Source of the DNA: Galeopsis tetrahit | Lineage: Eukaryota > Streptophyta > Magnoliopsida > Lamiales > Lamiaceae | Direction of reading: 5' to 3' | NCBI GenBank assembly: GCA_963675135.1 | Contig: OY776119.1 | Span: forward strand, 1,736,001-1,800,000 | Length of the DNA stretch: 64,000 nucleotides | Made by a program: the position numbers and the translations under genes | The notes under the pieces: model-generated | What the model saw: only the letters and a program-made list of their open reading frames with translations | Told to the model about the DNA's origin: nothing | Databases searched by the model: none | Part shown: positions 32,403 to 44,685 of the stretch, one piece after another | Layout: each line of letters starts with the position of its first letter | How positions within the stretch are numbered: the first letter of the stretch is position 1

Positions 32403-34790
32403 CTACGCCTGGGAGTTTGTCTTCTCGGTACCAAAAACTGTGGCACATGTCAAAGTATCGTGGCGACCCGTTTTCCCACAACGTTTACAAGTTGTAGGCT
32501 TTACCCTTCGAAATTCTCCATACGAAGTAATTCGCTTTTGTTTAGGTCTACCAGGCGGATTGTTTAGGATGGGTGGAAGTATTTTATCCGTGCTGGAATC
32601 AGACATGACTTCGAATCTTTCTGTATCAGGAACTGGAACTAGGTCCTCTTCATAACATTGTTTGTATCGGTCTGTAAAAAAGCAATCTTCAACATAATTA
32701 AAAACAGAATCACAGTGCTTCTTGATAACAGCAACAACGTGCGCACACGGAAAACCTGTAATCTGCCATTTAAAACATGTACATATTTTGTGCTCCAGAT
32801 CAACTGTAACAGACGTCCTAGAGCGGACCTCAAACTGACCGTTAGGATAGACTGAAACTCCCCACGATGCACTGATGTTACCTAGTTCATTCCAAAGATC
32901 TTCTTTGGTAGGCACAAGTAATCCAGTCCATTTGTTGCTTCTTTCACGTCTCTCAACAAACCATTGTCATATCTTTTTTCTGATGGAATCCAACATATAA
33001 GTAATTGGGAGAGACCTAGCCTCACGAATCCAAGAGTTAAATGACTCAGCTGCGTTAGAAGTCATTTCACCATATCTCTGTATGTGTTGTGAATATGCAA
33101 CTGCCCAATGTTTATATGGCATATCTTCCAACCATTCTTCTGCAATATGACCACCAACAGCTTTAAAAATGTCCAATTTCTGTTTGAAAACAGTTATAGT
33201 TGGTGCATAAGCGCATTGCTTGAATAAATCAGCCATGTTCTCGCGATGTTGAGTGTTCCAGCCTCCACCGTATTTTCCTTTAAGATTTAAAAGTAAATGA
33301 TATAGGCAGTAAAAGTGTGCTGGATCATCCCATACATCGTAGAAAGCAGACATTAATCCTGTATTTCTATCTGAAATATAGATGACTTTCTTTTCGTGGA
33401 TTATAGAATCACGCAGCTTGATTAGGAACCATGCCCAATTGTTCTTATTCTCAGCAGATACGACACCCATTGCAACTGGAAAAAGACCTAGAATATGAAC
33501 AATATGGATATTAGTATAAATATCTGTTAATATGTAATGAAAAAAAACAACAATGTATTTGATATTGTACTGTAGAAACGAAATATGGAAAGTATATAAT
33601 ACCATTGTCCCCATCCTTTGCAGTTGCAGCAAGCAATACACCCTTTGATCTTCCCTTCATAAAGGTACCATCTACAAAGAGCATTGGCCTGCATTTTTTA
33701 AAACCCTCCTTGCATGCATTAAACGAAAAAAATAGTCGTTCAAAACGGTTGGTTGTGTTATCCTTCTCGAGGTCTACTATACTTCCGGGGTTTGTCCGTT
33801 TAACTGCCTCACAGTACCAGCGCAATTGGTCGTAAGATTCTTCGTAGCTTCCAAATATATCGTCTCTTGCAGCTTCAATTCCACGCCATACCTTCCAATA
33901 AGGGAGTGTGAATCCATAACCCTCATTGACGATGTTGGTTACATCTTTCACCGAAATAATGGGGTTTTTTTGGACACTATCCATAACAAATTCCTTAACA
34001 ATTTTGGGACCTAACCTGTTTTTTTTTTTTTTTGAAGAAGAAGGTTTCCAACGCAATTATGCACTAAATTAACTTTAGCAATCATAAAGGCATTATTGGT
34101 GGGTAATCTCTTGGCTTTGATGAACCATTCGCAAGTGGGTGTTGATGGTTCATTGCAAACAGCAAACACGTACCTAGGGGTATTCCTCCTATACTTATAC
34201 TTAAAATTAAGTTTTGTGGAGTATTTTATGAGCTCTTTTCTAAATTCAGGTGCACCTCCAACAAAAACAGTACCAACCCCACCTTCCATTATATTAACCC
34301 AATGATCCGATAAATATGACTTCTTCTTCTCAACTGGACATATATCAAACGGTGGTATACTGCATATTCCATCAAACTCTGATCGGAGTTGACTGTCTTC
34401 ATCAGAATTTGAAGAATGATTAAACACTGTGTTGTTCAGAGGTGTTTTTTTTAGATGAATTTGTTCAGATAATAAACTATCATTTGACTGTGAGGAGTGA
34501 ATCAATTCAGAGACTACCATATCCTGACTACTCATGGCAACAGATAAGTTAACTAGCTTTTCAGATGTAGCTTTACAAAACTCTACCATACCCCGGATGT
34601 CAGAGTCACACTCTATTGAGAAGTTATTGAGACTAGAAACGGAGTATGTTAACGATATGCTACCAGGAGAAATAAGATTTGTCATACCTGCAATTTCCCC
34701 CAATAAATCGCCAGATGAGGTCGACTCATTCACTCGAATAAGCTTGTTTTTTCCATTAAAATTAATCTTGCCGAATACACTATAATCCAT
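32403..34790 (-). pseudogene. MULE (MURA-type) transposase, frameshifted and interrupted
   Basis: Read from ATG 34790 (MDYSVFGKINF). First comes a MuDR-type N-terminal domain (RYVFAVC..CEWFIKAKR..LVHNC), then the catalytic domain with MLFVDGTFMKG (D), YISDRN (D) and TSNAAESFN (E), a SWIM zinc finger (CTCFKWQITGFPCAHV) and a CCHC knuckle (CKRCGKTGRHDTLTC) near the C-terminus. A 115 bp intron (33602-33488) joins ..DGDN-G to LFPVAMG in phase. Two lesions: reading frames change at a run of 15 T on the plus strand (34019-34033), and an in-frame TGA lies at 32967-32969, after which the same frame stays open to 32403. It would have mobilised the surrounding unit in trans or before these changes. Confidence 0.85.
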
Positions 34791-34982
34791 TTCAATAACG
34801 ACCAATATGAAAGCCTGTGCATTTAACAATTGATCAGTATATACACATAAGAACATAAATCAACCGATGGTTTTAAGATAATGTGTAAACAACGATTAAA
34901 ATGAGAATTACAAATATAAATGCAAATTTACAGACAGAGACACAATTTGGACGAGTGATGTATAATATATGAAAATTGTCAT

Positions 34983-35034
34983 ATGGATTGAACGCAGGGA
35001 TTGAACGCATGGATTGAACTCATGGATTGAACCC
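34983..35034. repeat. Short tandem repeat GGATTGAAC-N5
   Basis: Four copies of a ~13-14 bp unit (GGATTGAACGCAT and variants) lie in the subterminal region between the transposase start and the right end of the MULE. Subterminal repeats can bind transposase, but that is only a possibility here. Confidence 0.6.
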
Positions 35035-35420
35035 CCTACTATATGTTTAGAGATGATTTTACCGTAAATGAACACTTAAACTGTGATGATTACCTATAAA
35101 ATGGAAGGAACTTACGGATTTATGAATATGAACAGTGGAAAGAAAACTCGATCATTCCTAATTTGGTTTCTGCATTTTACAGATTTTCTGGAAAAAAAAT
35201 GAGAGGTTACGTTTTTTGAGAAAGTATACACTTCTTATGAATATGGGCGAAAATTTAGGGAAATGATGTCATACCATTAATGTTTGAATTTAAATTTCGA
35301 ATTAACAGGAAAAATCTATTAATTAAGAGGTTATATTAATAAAGAGGGCAAATCCGGTTTTTTGACAAAAAAGTGACCTTATTAGAAAATTTTAAAAGTT
35401 GTATGTTTTAGTTGTTTAAT

Positions 35421-35455
35421 AGTCTATAAAAGTGACCTTATTAGGTAATATTCTC
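35421..35455 (-). repeat. Right terminal repeat of the composite MULE
   Basis: On the minus strand it begins GAGAATATTACC and continues TAATAAGGTCACTTTT. A second copy of CTAATAAGGTCACTTTTTTG lies about 65 bp further in (near 35365-35384). Directly outside are TTTTTTTTA and the resumed MITE. Confidence 0.6.
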
Positions 35456-35648
35456 TTTTTTTTAAACTATTACCCTTCAACCATCACTTAATTACTCAAA
35501 TTGCCATCAACTTTATTCACAAACAATCACTTTATTCACAATGGACCCCACAATACCCTACAATACCCTTACTTTATCTACTTTATCTACCTTTTTCTTA
35601 AAACACGTGCCCCCTCCCCATGTCCCTACTTTTCATGGATGGAGGGAG
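35456..35648. mobile_element. Right half of the split Stowaway MITE
   Basis: It continues the MITE broken at 8901 and ends ATGGATGGAGGGAG followed by TA. It aligns block by block with 42677-42971 (CATCACTTA, GCCATCAACTTTATTCA, CCCCACAATACCCTA, CTTATCTACTTTA). Left plus right halves sum to about 268 bp with one copy of the 9 bp, against 295 bp for the uninterrupted relative. Confidence 0.8.
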
Positions 35649-35745
35649 TAATAAAATAATTAGGTATATCAAATGAACGGATCAATTTGAAAGAAATCTT
35701 CAATCTTCCCCTTTATTATGTGGGCTAGTCTTGTATGAAATATTT

Positions 35746-36846
35746 CATATATGCATTTCAGTCATTCGCACACATGTTCTTTATAAATACACCCACAAGC
35801 TTAATTCACACACACATTTTTTATAAATACACCAACAAGCTTAATTCACACACACTTTTTATAAATACACCAACAAACTTAATTCACACATACATTTTTT
35901 ATAAATACACCCACTGGCAGCTTAATTCGAAATTTTTAATCTGTTTATTTTACTCGTTTTTGTGATTTTTTTATCTTTTATTTTATAGTCGAACGCGGGA
36001 TATTAAATGTAGTAATTCAAATTGTAATATGTAGTAATACACATTATTTTATGTAGTAATAACACAAACTATTTATATAATAATACAAATTCTTTTATTT
36101 AGTAACACGTTTTTTCTAGTGTTTTTATTGATGTAGTAACTCACAGTATAATATGTAGTAACATATATTATCGAATGTAGTAAACACAATAATCATGTTG
36201 TAATACAAAATGTTTTATTGTAGGATGATGCGAAAAATATTAGATCATTTGATAAAGTTACATATAGTAACAAACGTCTATTCAATGTAGTAATTCAAAC
36301 TGTAGTATGTAGTAACATATAATTTTTTATGTAGTAAAATAAATTATTACATGTAGTAATAACACAATTTTATATAGTAATATTGATTCTTTTATATTTT
36401 TATATTTTTTTTATTGATTAAGTAACCCACATTATAATATATAGTAACATATATTATTGCGTGTAGTAAGATATATTATTGCACGTAATACAAAATAACA
36501 TTGACCCATAATGATTAGTATTAATGAATATTTAAAGAAATATAAAATATTTAAGGATTAAGGTCATCGTAAATTGCAGCGTTCGACCGCGGCCTGAGGT
36601 GATCGAAAACGGCTCGGAGAAGACGACCATGTTTCGAAAACTGTTCGGAGAAGACGACCATGTTCAATTTCTGTCAGTGGGTTCATTTATAAAAAATTGG
36701 GTGTGAATTGAGCTGTCAGTGGGTGTATTTATAAAAAATGTGTGTGAATTAAGCTTGTGGGTGTATTTATAAAAAATGTGTGTGAATTAAGCTTGTGGGT
36801 GTATTTATAAAAAATATGTGTGTAAATGACTGAAATGCATATATGC
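35746..36846. mobile_element. Foldback element with arms of tandem repeats
   Basis: Left arm (about 35746-35931) and right arm (about 36663-36846) are inverted copies. Both start from CATATATGCATTTCAGTCA and are built of four or so units of ~37 bp (TTATAAATACACCCACAAGC and a CA-rich part). The middle is AT-rich and repeats ATGTAGTAA more than ten times. There is no transposase. The outer ends extend into near-palindromic ATGCAT sequence, so exact limits and target duplication are unclear. Confidence 0.65.
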
Positions 36847-37059
36847 AATATTGCATATAAGTTTTTGTGTTATTATGTTTCTTGCGTTCATGTATCACTT
36901 TTTTTATGGACATTAAAGAATATGTTTGTATCAATACAATATCAAAATATGCTAATACAAATAAATTATACACTATAAATTTTTACAATAGACAGGATTT
37001 GTAATATATGAAGAATTATTAATTATATTTTATATAGGATTTATACCAATTATAAAATA

Positions 37060-37309
37060 CTCCCTCCGTTTTAACTAATTTTAAAATAAGTGTCATTGAT
37101 TTTTTTTTCTTTATTTTGACAATTTTACCCTTATTCATTTACCATATATATATTGTTCATAAATAAATTCCATAAATATTGTTTATACTAAAATTAATTT
37201 AATTTATGAATAGTAGCTACATTATTGACCACATTCTTTATACACCATAATTTGTAATTTTAATATGTTGAAAAAAGCAAAATGACACTTATTAAAAAAA
37301 TGGAGGAAG
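37060..37309. mobile_element. Stowaway-like MITE
   Basis: Ends CTCCCTCCGTTTTAA and TGGAGGAAG with flanking TA; about 250 bp, AT-rich, no coding sequence. The following 37310-38396 is AT-rich intergenic DNA with no gene seen. Confidence 0.65.
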
Positions 37310-38396
37310 TATGTATTATCTTATAATTTTAACGAATTACACCCTATTACCTAATCGGAACCACCCAAAAATATTATCTTAGAGAGAGTATTAAATAATC
37401 GAGTATTTCTACTATATAAGATGAACTAGTATGAGACTCGCGTAAATAATTACGCGAAATTATAAAAATAAAAATTGTTTAGTAAAATTTAAGATAATTT
37501 ATTATAAAAAATAATTTTGGATCCGTCGGCAATATTTTTACAGAGTAAATGTGCCTACTAAAGCTTTACAAACACATAATTTCCATCTACTTCTTTCTTA
37601 AGTAGATGCTCAATTCAAAACAATTGTGAATTCCAATAGGTTGATGAATTGAGAGGAATAGAAAATGCATGCATTCATAGGAGTATTGCAAGGCTTACTT
37701 CTTAAATAACCTGCAACATTAATGAAGTGCATATTTCCATTTCCATTGACAAAGAGAGACAACCCACCCATGTATCCAAAAAATATTAAAGTGTACTAAG
37801 ATCCTTAATTGTAAAAACAGCATCAAAGTGTTGTTTTACCATATTAATCTCATCAATAATCACACCCCAAACAACAGTATCGCCAACATTAAAAGAACAA
37901 CATTCAGATTTAAAAAATAAAGATTCAATCAGATTGTATATAACCAAAGAGATACACTAAACAATCAGCAAGTTGCTAAAACAAGCCATAAATACCCTTA
38001 TTTAACTTACAAGTTACAAACTCTAGCATCAAGTTGATGTATATGCAATTCTTATCCGTTGATGTATATGCAATTCTTATCAGCTGCAACTAAAAGCAAA
38101 ACTATCACAGTCAAGTAGATAGCTTCCGGCAGTGTAACTATTAACTTTATGCTTAATTTCTTAAACTCATTACATCCAAATACAGTGTTAAAATATAAGT
38201 CGAAATGATACCATTCAAATTTAGCATATATGTCCACGCCATAATATATCTCAGGTACCAACTGCTAGAAAACTTGCACTAAATTACATATTTCTAACCA
38301 AATGTTAAAGTTTGCAAATGTAGCAAAGTTCTGGTAGTGAAAGATATCACCAAAATGCAAGTACCTTCTCCAAAAGAGAACTTTTACTTGAAGTTC

Positions 38397-40140
38397 TTAT
38401 AATCCATTGACAATCACCTTTGCAGTTGGTGAGGATCTTGGCATGCTCAGCAATATCTTTGCTCGAGAAAAAGTCTCCGGTGGAAATGTCTTGCCGCATT
38501 GGGGCTGGATCACCAACTTTTTGAGTGTTTTTGCATTCTTTAACAAAAGCTCAATAATCGGAAATATTGAGTTATTCAAACATGAAGTAATTTGAACTGA
38601 CTTCAGTTTCATCAAAAAGGACTTGGGGAGACTAGTTACGAACTCCAAGTTGGACATGGGTGGATCCCAAAAACAAGGCATTTCCTCGACAATGACTAAC
38701 ATCTTTAGATTAGGGAAAATCCCAAGAAGATTCATTGTGTCTTGTACTGTATTGAATTGACTATCAGTAGATATAAGTTTTAGAAACTTGACATTTGGTA
38801 ATGGTGATAGCATAGCTTTCTTATGTGACGCGCCAAGCTCCTGCTATAACAATAAGATAGATTGCATTAAAAATGGAGAGTAACTAATTGAATGGAAAAC
38901 AAGCACTAAAAATGGAGAGTAACTAATTGAATGGAAAACAAGCATGAATAAAAAGGTAAAGTACCAAATCTATTATCGGTATTTCCCTCGAATTCAAAGA
39001 ATGTTAATTATGTACAATAACATTCAAGTATGGAAATTGGAACCAATTAAGCTGCAATGTAGAAAATACATTTGAAACTATGGACAAATATGATATATAA
39101 GGTAACAAGATTAACAACTACGTACTTCTAAATTAACGAATAAATCTATATCAAGCTCTTCAAACAATTCATATTATTGTAAAGCATCAGTAAATAGTGA
39201 AGAGAAACAAGACCTGAGCAGTCCGAAATGATAAACAGAGTCTTTCAACATGTTGGAGAGCTGGTAAGATTTGCCTCAATGTTTCTCTAACGAATTCATT
39301 CCCAGGTATATCATCATATACTTCATCATGAAAGCCAAGAGTTGCATCAGTTAAAGATGACACATCTGTAAGTATATACTCACTATAGAAAACTCCTGAG
39401 AGTTCCATAGTTTCAAGTTTTGGACAGCAGATTCTCAGCCCTCCATCCAGTGTTATTTCATCATCATTTTCATCCAAAATTGAAAACTTCTTGATCTTTA
39501 GCTTCTTCAAACTTGTAGATTGGATATTCAAGTCCTCAGAGTTTAGCAAAAGGCACAACTCAAAGTCTTCCAACCGAGGACTACCCAACAAAATTCGGTT
39601 TATCAAGTCTTCACTGAAGCAAAACCCATCAATTCTTAAACTCTTGAGCTGATTCCAGGTCGGAATTCCAGGGATTCGAACAATGCATCCCACAAGTGAT
39701 AATTTTTTTATACATGAACACGAGTTCAGCAACTGTGGAGCCACGTATACATCTTTCATACCTTCTGGTGAATCGTCCCAATAAATATCATCACCATCGT
39801 ACATCGAATCTAGATTCAATTCTTCTACTTCATTTCCAATAGCAAAATGCACCCACCCATCAATGTCACCGGCTAATGATGTATAGTAAGGGTTGATATT
39901 AAGTTCGAATTTCAGAATCTTGGACCCATTCCACCGTAGGAGAGCACCATCAATAAACTTTCGAGCTTTCTCTACACCTTCGTCATTTTTTATATTTTCA
40001 TAGAAATTAAGGCAGGGGACTGTGGTCCAGAGGTTATTCCAACCTTTGGACAAAACAGTTGTTGAAACAACATCTCTCATTGACAACAATGAGAGGATTT
40101 GGAGGATTAACGAGTGGGGTAACTCACTGAGTCGATCCAT
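38397..40140 (-). CDS. FBD-type F-box/LRR protein (intact, two exons)
   Basis: Exon 1 (40140-39214, 309 codons) has the F-box MDRLSELPHSLILQILSLL..RDVVSTT at its N-terminus and then plant LRRs (IKKLSLVGC; LKSLRIDGF; LEDFELCLL). Exon 2 (38840-38397) encodes the FBD domain (LPNVKFLKLIS; MNLLGIFPNLKML; LEKLV-type block) and ends at a stop, for 456 residues in all. The intron (39213-38841) has GT and TATAGCAG ends. A 107 bp intron in the 5' leader (40270-40164) separates a short non-coding exon from the ATG exon. It is the only member of this cluster complete and unbroken within the window. It is a probable SCF ubiquitin-ligase adaptor of unknown target. ATG choice: the codon right before DRLSELPHS, as in relatives. 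Confidence 0.88.
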
Positions 40141-40577
40141 TGTTTCAGCAATCGAAAGAAACACTAGACAAAAATTCAAAAGTAATTCGAGTAATTACAC
40201 AAACAAAACATGAAAACTAACAGTTAAGTAAAACATTTCGAATCTAAAGATAAAAAGTAACGAAAATTACCAGGACTCGGCTTCTCTAGCTAGCTCTTAC
40301 AAACGCGATTAGGAGCAACAGGATAAAGAGTGAGAGCTGAGAAAATGGAAGTGAGGAAATTGCATGTGAGCTCTCTGTTCTCTTTTTGTGATAAGAGTAG
40401 AAATTACTCCTACTCATAGAACTTATTAATTAATAAAAAATTGAGAATTATTAATTAATATTTTATAATTTATAATTTATAATAAAATACTTACTTATAA
40501 CAAATGACAAAATCAATTTGAAAGAACTATTTAAGAGTTCTATTCAAGTGCGAATATGTCAGGCATTACACGACAAT

Positions 40578-41780
40578 ACAACTATGTGGTCTTTCCCTTC
40601 CCGAGGTTTTACCGACCGTTGTGATGTGTCCTTCTCAACAATTAAATCTTCTTCTTCCCTCTTTCATAGTTTTCTATCCCTACTTCTTCTAATTCATTCA
40701 TCTCTCTTCTTATTTCTTTCTTTTTATATTCTAAATTTTTCATAAAATTCTCCTAAAAAAATATTAAATTCGAAAATTCTGAAAAAAAAAATATATTTTT
40801 TCTTCCAAAATTTTAAATTTTAAAATCTCATCACTCAAAAATTTAAAATTCCGAAAAAAAATCAAGATTTCAAACTTTTCTTTAATTCGAAAATTTTGGA
40901 AAATTCGATCAAAATTTCAATCTTTATTTTTAAAATTGAAAATTTTGGAAGATTTCAAAACTGAAAATTCGAAAATTTTGGAGAAAAAAAATATCAAAAA
41001 CTACCGTCAAAGTTTATTATATTTGATTCATATTTTGTAGTATTATATAGTTATAGATTATTATATTTGATTTAATTTTTTTTATTCTTTCCTAGATAAT
41101 TTAATTTGATTGGAGTCAACACAAAAAGACTTCGTGCAGGTTTTACCTAGTCTTCAAACAAAGTTTTTTCTTGGTAGGCGCAACTATGTGGTTTTTCGAG
41201 GTTTACCGAGTCTTCAAACAAAGTTTCTTCTGGGTAGGCGCGTCTTTCCCAAGGTTTTACCGACCTTTGTAATGTGTCCTTCTCAACAATTATATCTTCC
41301 TCTTTCCTCTTTCCTCTTTCATTCATCTCGGTAAGTTTTTATCCTACTTCTTCTCCTTCATTCATCTCTCTTCTTATTTCTTTCTTTTTATCTTCTAAAT
41401 TTTTCATAAAATCTTAAACAAAAAATATAAAATTAGAAAATTCTGAAAAAAAAAAAAATTCTTTCAAAATTTTAAAATTTAAAATACTCATCACTCAAAA
41501 ATTTAAAATTCCCAAAAAAAATCAAGATTTCAAACTTTTCTTTAATTCGAAAATTTTGGAAAATTCAAGATTTCAATCTTTATTCTTAAAATCGAAAATT
41601 TTGGAAGATTTCAAACCTGAAAATTCGATAATTTTGAAAAAAAAAAAAAACTACCGTCAAGTTTGTTATATTTGATTCATATTTTGTAGTAAGGAGTATT
41701 ATATAGTTATAGTTTATTATATTTGATTTAATTTTTTTTTTCTTTTCTAGGTAATTTAATTTGCTTGGAGTCAACCCAAA
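40578..41780. repeat. Tandem duplication of AT-rich DNA, ~0.65 kb unit
   Basis: 40578-41105 and about 41240-41765 share a series of blocks: GGTTTTACCGACC, ATGTGTCCTTCTCAACAATTA, TTCATTCATCTCTCTTCTTA and CTACCGTCAA. Between them GTCTTCAAACAAAGTTT occurs twice more (41150 and 41211). No coding sequence is credible. 41781-42676 holds AT-rich DNA with no recognised gene. Confidence 0.6.
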
Positions 41781-42676
41781 AAAGACTTGGTGGTGAATTG
41801 AATTTATGTATATGCTATTGTTATATTATGGTGTATTATAATGTCTGTATTATAATGTCTCTAAAATATGGAATGAGTTTATAAAATAAATTAGGTATTT
41901 TAATTTTGAAATGAATTGATTGAAGTTGTGTTGTCTCTCTCTAGTGTAGTGACTTTTGTGACAATACCGTTACATTTATTTTATATAAAAATTAAACAAT
42001 GGTTGTTAATGTGAGTTGAGAACACACTCCCACACAAGATCGTCTCAATTTTGAGTTAGTATATTCTAGGAGATACGAAATTTGAAATGAAATTGATTTA
42101 AAAAAAATTAAATAATTGAGTTATTTTTCAAAAAACCTTCCTAAATAATTCATGTAGTATATAGTACTCTGGTCAATTTCATTATTCCCACTTCCCTGGT
42201 ATGGTTGTCCAGACAAATTTTTTTATATATTGCAATTTTGAAATGAAATATTGCAATTATGGTAAAAACTAGATTTATTTGAAACGACGGAAGTTTAAGT
42301 AGAAATATCGAACAAGTACGAAGATCATATAATTTACGCCTTTTAATGACAGAATTCTGTAAATTTAGAACTTATTAGTAAAAAAATGCTCCGAATTCTT
42401 GCAGCGAAAAAATTAACTTACACATACTCTTGTAAGTAAAGAAATAGTATAGTAGAGTGAAAAAAAAAAAACAGTAATTGACATCAATCTTGTTTTATTT
42501 TCATGTGCAAAATATGTGTGTTATATATACATAATCATCAAATGAACTAATGTGTATATGGTCAATAATGTGTTTAAAAGGGTGCAGGTTAAATTAGACT
42601 AGCAAACGAAGTTAAAAACAAAAAAATCAAGAGGCGGAGGAGCTGTTAAAAAAATAAATACAGTAATTGTCATATA

Positions 42677-42971
42677 CTCCCTCCTCCGTCCAATTTCATT
42701 ATTTCCACTGTTCTTTTTTAGTTGTACAATTTTATTATGTGTATACCCTTTTTGAAAATAATACTATTCATACTACTTTATCTTCACCCTCTTACCATCA
42801 CTTATTTACCCACTTTGCCATTAACTTTATTCATAAACAATCATTTATTTACAAATGAACCCCACAATACCCTATCATACCCTCAACTTATCTACTTTAT
42901 GAATAAACTAATCAATATTCATTAAAACCCGTGCCCGGAGAAGTGGGCATAATAAAATTGGACGGAGGGAG
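42677..42971. mobile_element. Stowaway MITE, uninterrupted relative of the split MITE
   Basis: 295 bp between TA duplications, starting CTCCCTCCTCCGTCC and ending GGACGGAGGGAG. Its middle (ATACCCTTTTT-GAAAATAATACTATT) corresponds to the point where the MITE at 8818/35648 is broken, so it serves as an internal empty-site reference. Confidence 0.8.
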
Positions 42972-43010
42972 TATCTTGTTATGTTTCATATGTGCGAAAT
43001 ATGTGTAATA

Positions 43011-43320
43011 CTCCCCGCTCCAAAAAGTTTTCCGCTTTTGATATTAAATTTTGTTTAAAAAAGTATGACATTTTTACTATTTTTACCACGAATCTCCCTA
43101 AACTACCCCTATTTACTTTCTACAATATCTCATTGGAAATATATTAATGTATTCTCTTTTTTCTCTCTTGAGAAGGTAAGTTAATAAACTAAGTCTTTCT
43201 ATATTATTTTTTGTTTTAATGAGAAAGATTCATATTAATGAGGGGTAAATATGTCAAAAAATATGTTTCTTAATTTTGTACAAAATAGCAAAAACGATCA
43301 ACTTTTTTAAATGAAGAGAG
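43011..43320. mobile_element. Degraded MITE
   Basis: Begins CTCCCCGCTCC after TA and ends ATGAAGAGAG before TA. The inner sequence contains CGCTTTTG and its inverse AAAACGATC near the ends. No coding sequence. Confidence 0.5.
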
Positions 43321-43491
43321 TATATATATATGATAAGAATTAAACGACCTAATGCGTATATGGGAGAACGCACAAAGCCGTCGGTAATCAGAGCTTCAGG
43401 TATTTCGCTATGCATCAGAGGAAGAGCAGAAGACCATTATAAAGGAAGAGCTCATAAACAAGTAATACTAGAGTAAAACATATATAATACT

Positions 43492-43763
43492 TTCTCTTAT
43501 TAAAAATGTACTATTAAAAATGTACGTCATTTTAGACTTATGCGCACGTATTGATAAAATTAATGACTTTTTACTATACCTCTAATTAATTCTCTAAAAT
43601 TTTACATTATACATTAGAAAATATTACTGTGTAAGTTATTAAATTAGTTTGAAGGTAATTGATGAAAAAATATAATTACTTTGCTTTGAAAAGTACAAAA
43701 CGTCATATAATTTACAAATAAAATGAAAGGTCAAAACGTCATGTATTATAATTAGGAGGGAGT
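43492..43763. mobile_element. Degraded MITE
   Basis: The left end is CTTTCTC-like after TA, with ACGTCATTTT; the right end repeats the inverse (CAAAACGTCAT) and finishes AGGAGGGAG before TA. About 270 bp, non-coding. Confidence 0.5.
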
Positions 43764-43977
43764 ACTCTTTCTTAAACAACATTAATTTATATGCAAACAA
43801 CATGCATTAATGTTTATGTACAAGGCATTTCTCTTTATTAAAAGAAATAAAAAATTAAAAACTCAATTTTTTTTAAAATTAATTAATTTATTAAAAGAAA
43901 TATAAAAATAAAAACAGAAAAAAGACAACGCATAATTAGTAAAAAAATAGTGAAAGAAGTTAAAAAACAGAAAATTG

Positions 43978-44677
43978 GGAGGCGTAAGAGACATTCTAAG
44001 TGCAAAATATGTGCGTATTTGATAAGCATTGAACGCACTAATTATGATATTGTCTATAAGATTATTTGGGGTGCCTGGAGTTCATCTCTGTACAGACACA
44101 AAGATTTTAGTAAAATTCAAGAAAATTAAAACAAAAGAGAAACAAAAAAATTATGCACTTTGAAAATGAAAAACCTCTGACTTCTCTCGGAAATAAAGAT
44201 AACAACGAAAAATACTAAAAAAAAATGTCGCTAGGCAATAGGCATATAAATTTCACACCCCCGTCTCAAAGAGTAGTTCACTTCTCTCTTTCACACAAAC
44301 CAATGCAAACATTTTAGATATATAAAATTTACTTTTGTATTTTTGTTATACTCTTATTTAATGTTACCAACAATCATTAAATAAGGGTATTTTAGACAAA
44401 AATATTGAAATAAAAGGAAAGTGGACTATAATTTGAGACAAACAAAAAATGAATAATGGACTATCTTTTCAAGACTGCGGAGGGAGTATTAAATTTTAGA
44501 TTCCTTATCCTAAGCCAGAAAATTTTCCAAAGTGGTTAACAGAGCAAGATCATTCAACGAAAAGGGGAAAACGTGTTCTTTGAATCGATCAACCAATACA
44601 ACTAAAAAAAAGTTGATGGATATCTGATCATACACAAATACAAAAACATTTGTGAATGGTACTCGACATAGACATGA
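43978..44677 (-). repeat. Dispersed ~1.1 kb repeat, copy 3 (inverted, rearranged)
   Basis: 44093-44677 is the inverse of 516-1110, including the nested MITE (about 44258-44490) and the ACACGTTTTCCCCTTTTCGTTGAATGATC block. 43978-44035 is the inverse of the left end of the repeat (14-90) but lies on the wrong side for a simple copy, so the elements were tandem or rearranged. It leads straight into an F-box exon scrap. Confidence 0.55.
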
Positions 44678-44685
44678 GAAAGAAT

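Larger units (their letters stand above)
8902..35455. mobile_element. Composite Mutator-like (MULE) unit, 26.55 kb, with Ulp1-like, F-box and transposase genes
   Basis: The unit splits one MITE, and its two outer edges carry the same 9 bp, TTTTTTTTA (8893-8901 and 35456-35464); Mutator-type elements make 9 bp duplications. Its left end reads GGGAAAATTGTTG and its inverted right end GAGAATATTACC. Both have TAAGGTCA about 15 bp in and a TTGCCCT block about 95-110 bp in, so the terminal repeats are degenerate but recognisable. It contains a Ulp1-like protease gene, two FBA F-box genes and a broken MULE transposase. Removing the nested copia element leaves about 13.4 kb. MULEs carrying Ulp1-like genes are known (Kaonashi-type); the F-box cargo is what I find unusual. 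The target duplication is low-complexity, so the split MITE is the stronger evidence. Confidence 0.65.

Noticed and set aside
32115..35455. Independent 3.3 kb MULE insertion as the only MULE here
   Set aside because: The flanks of 32115 and 35455 do not share a 9 bp duplication, whereas 8902 and 35455 do and also split a MITE. Kept as an alternative finding only.
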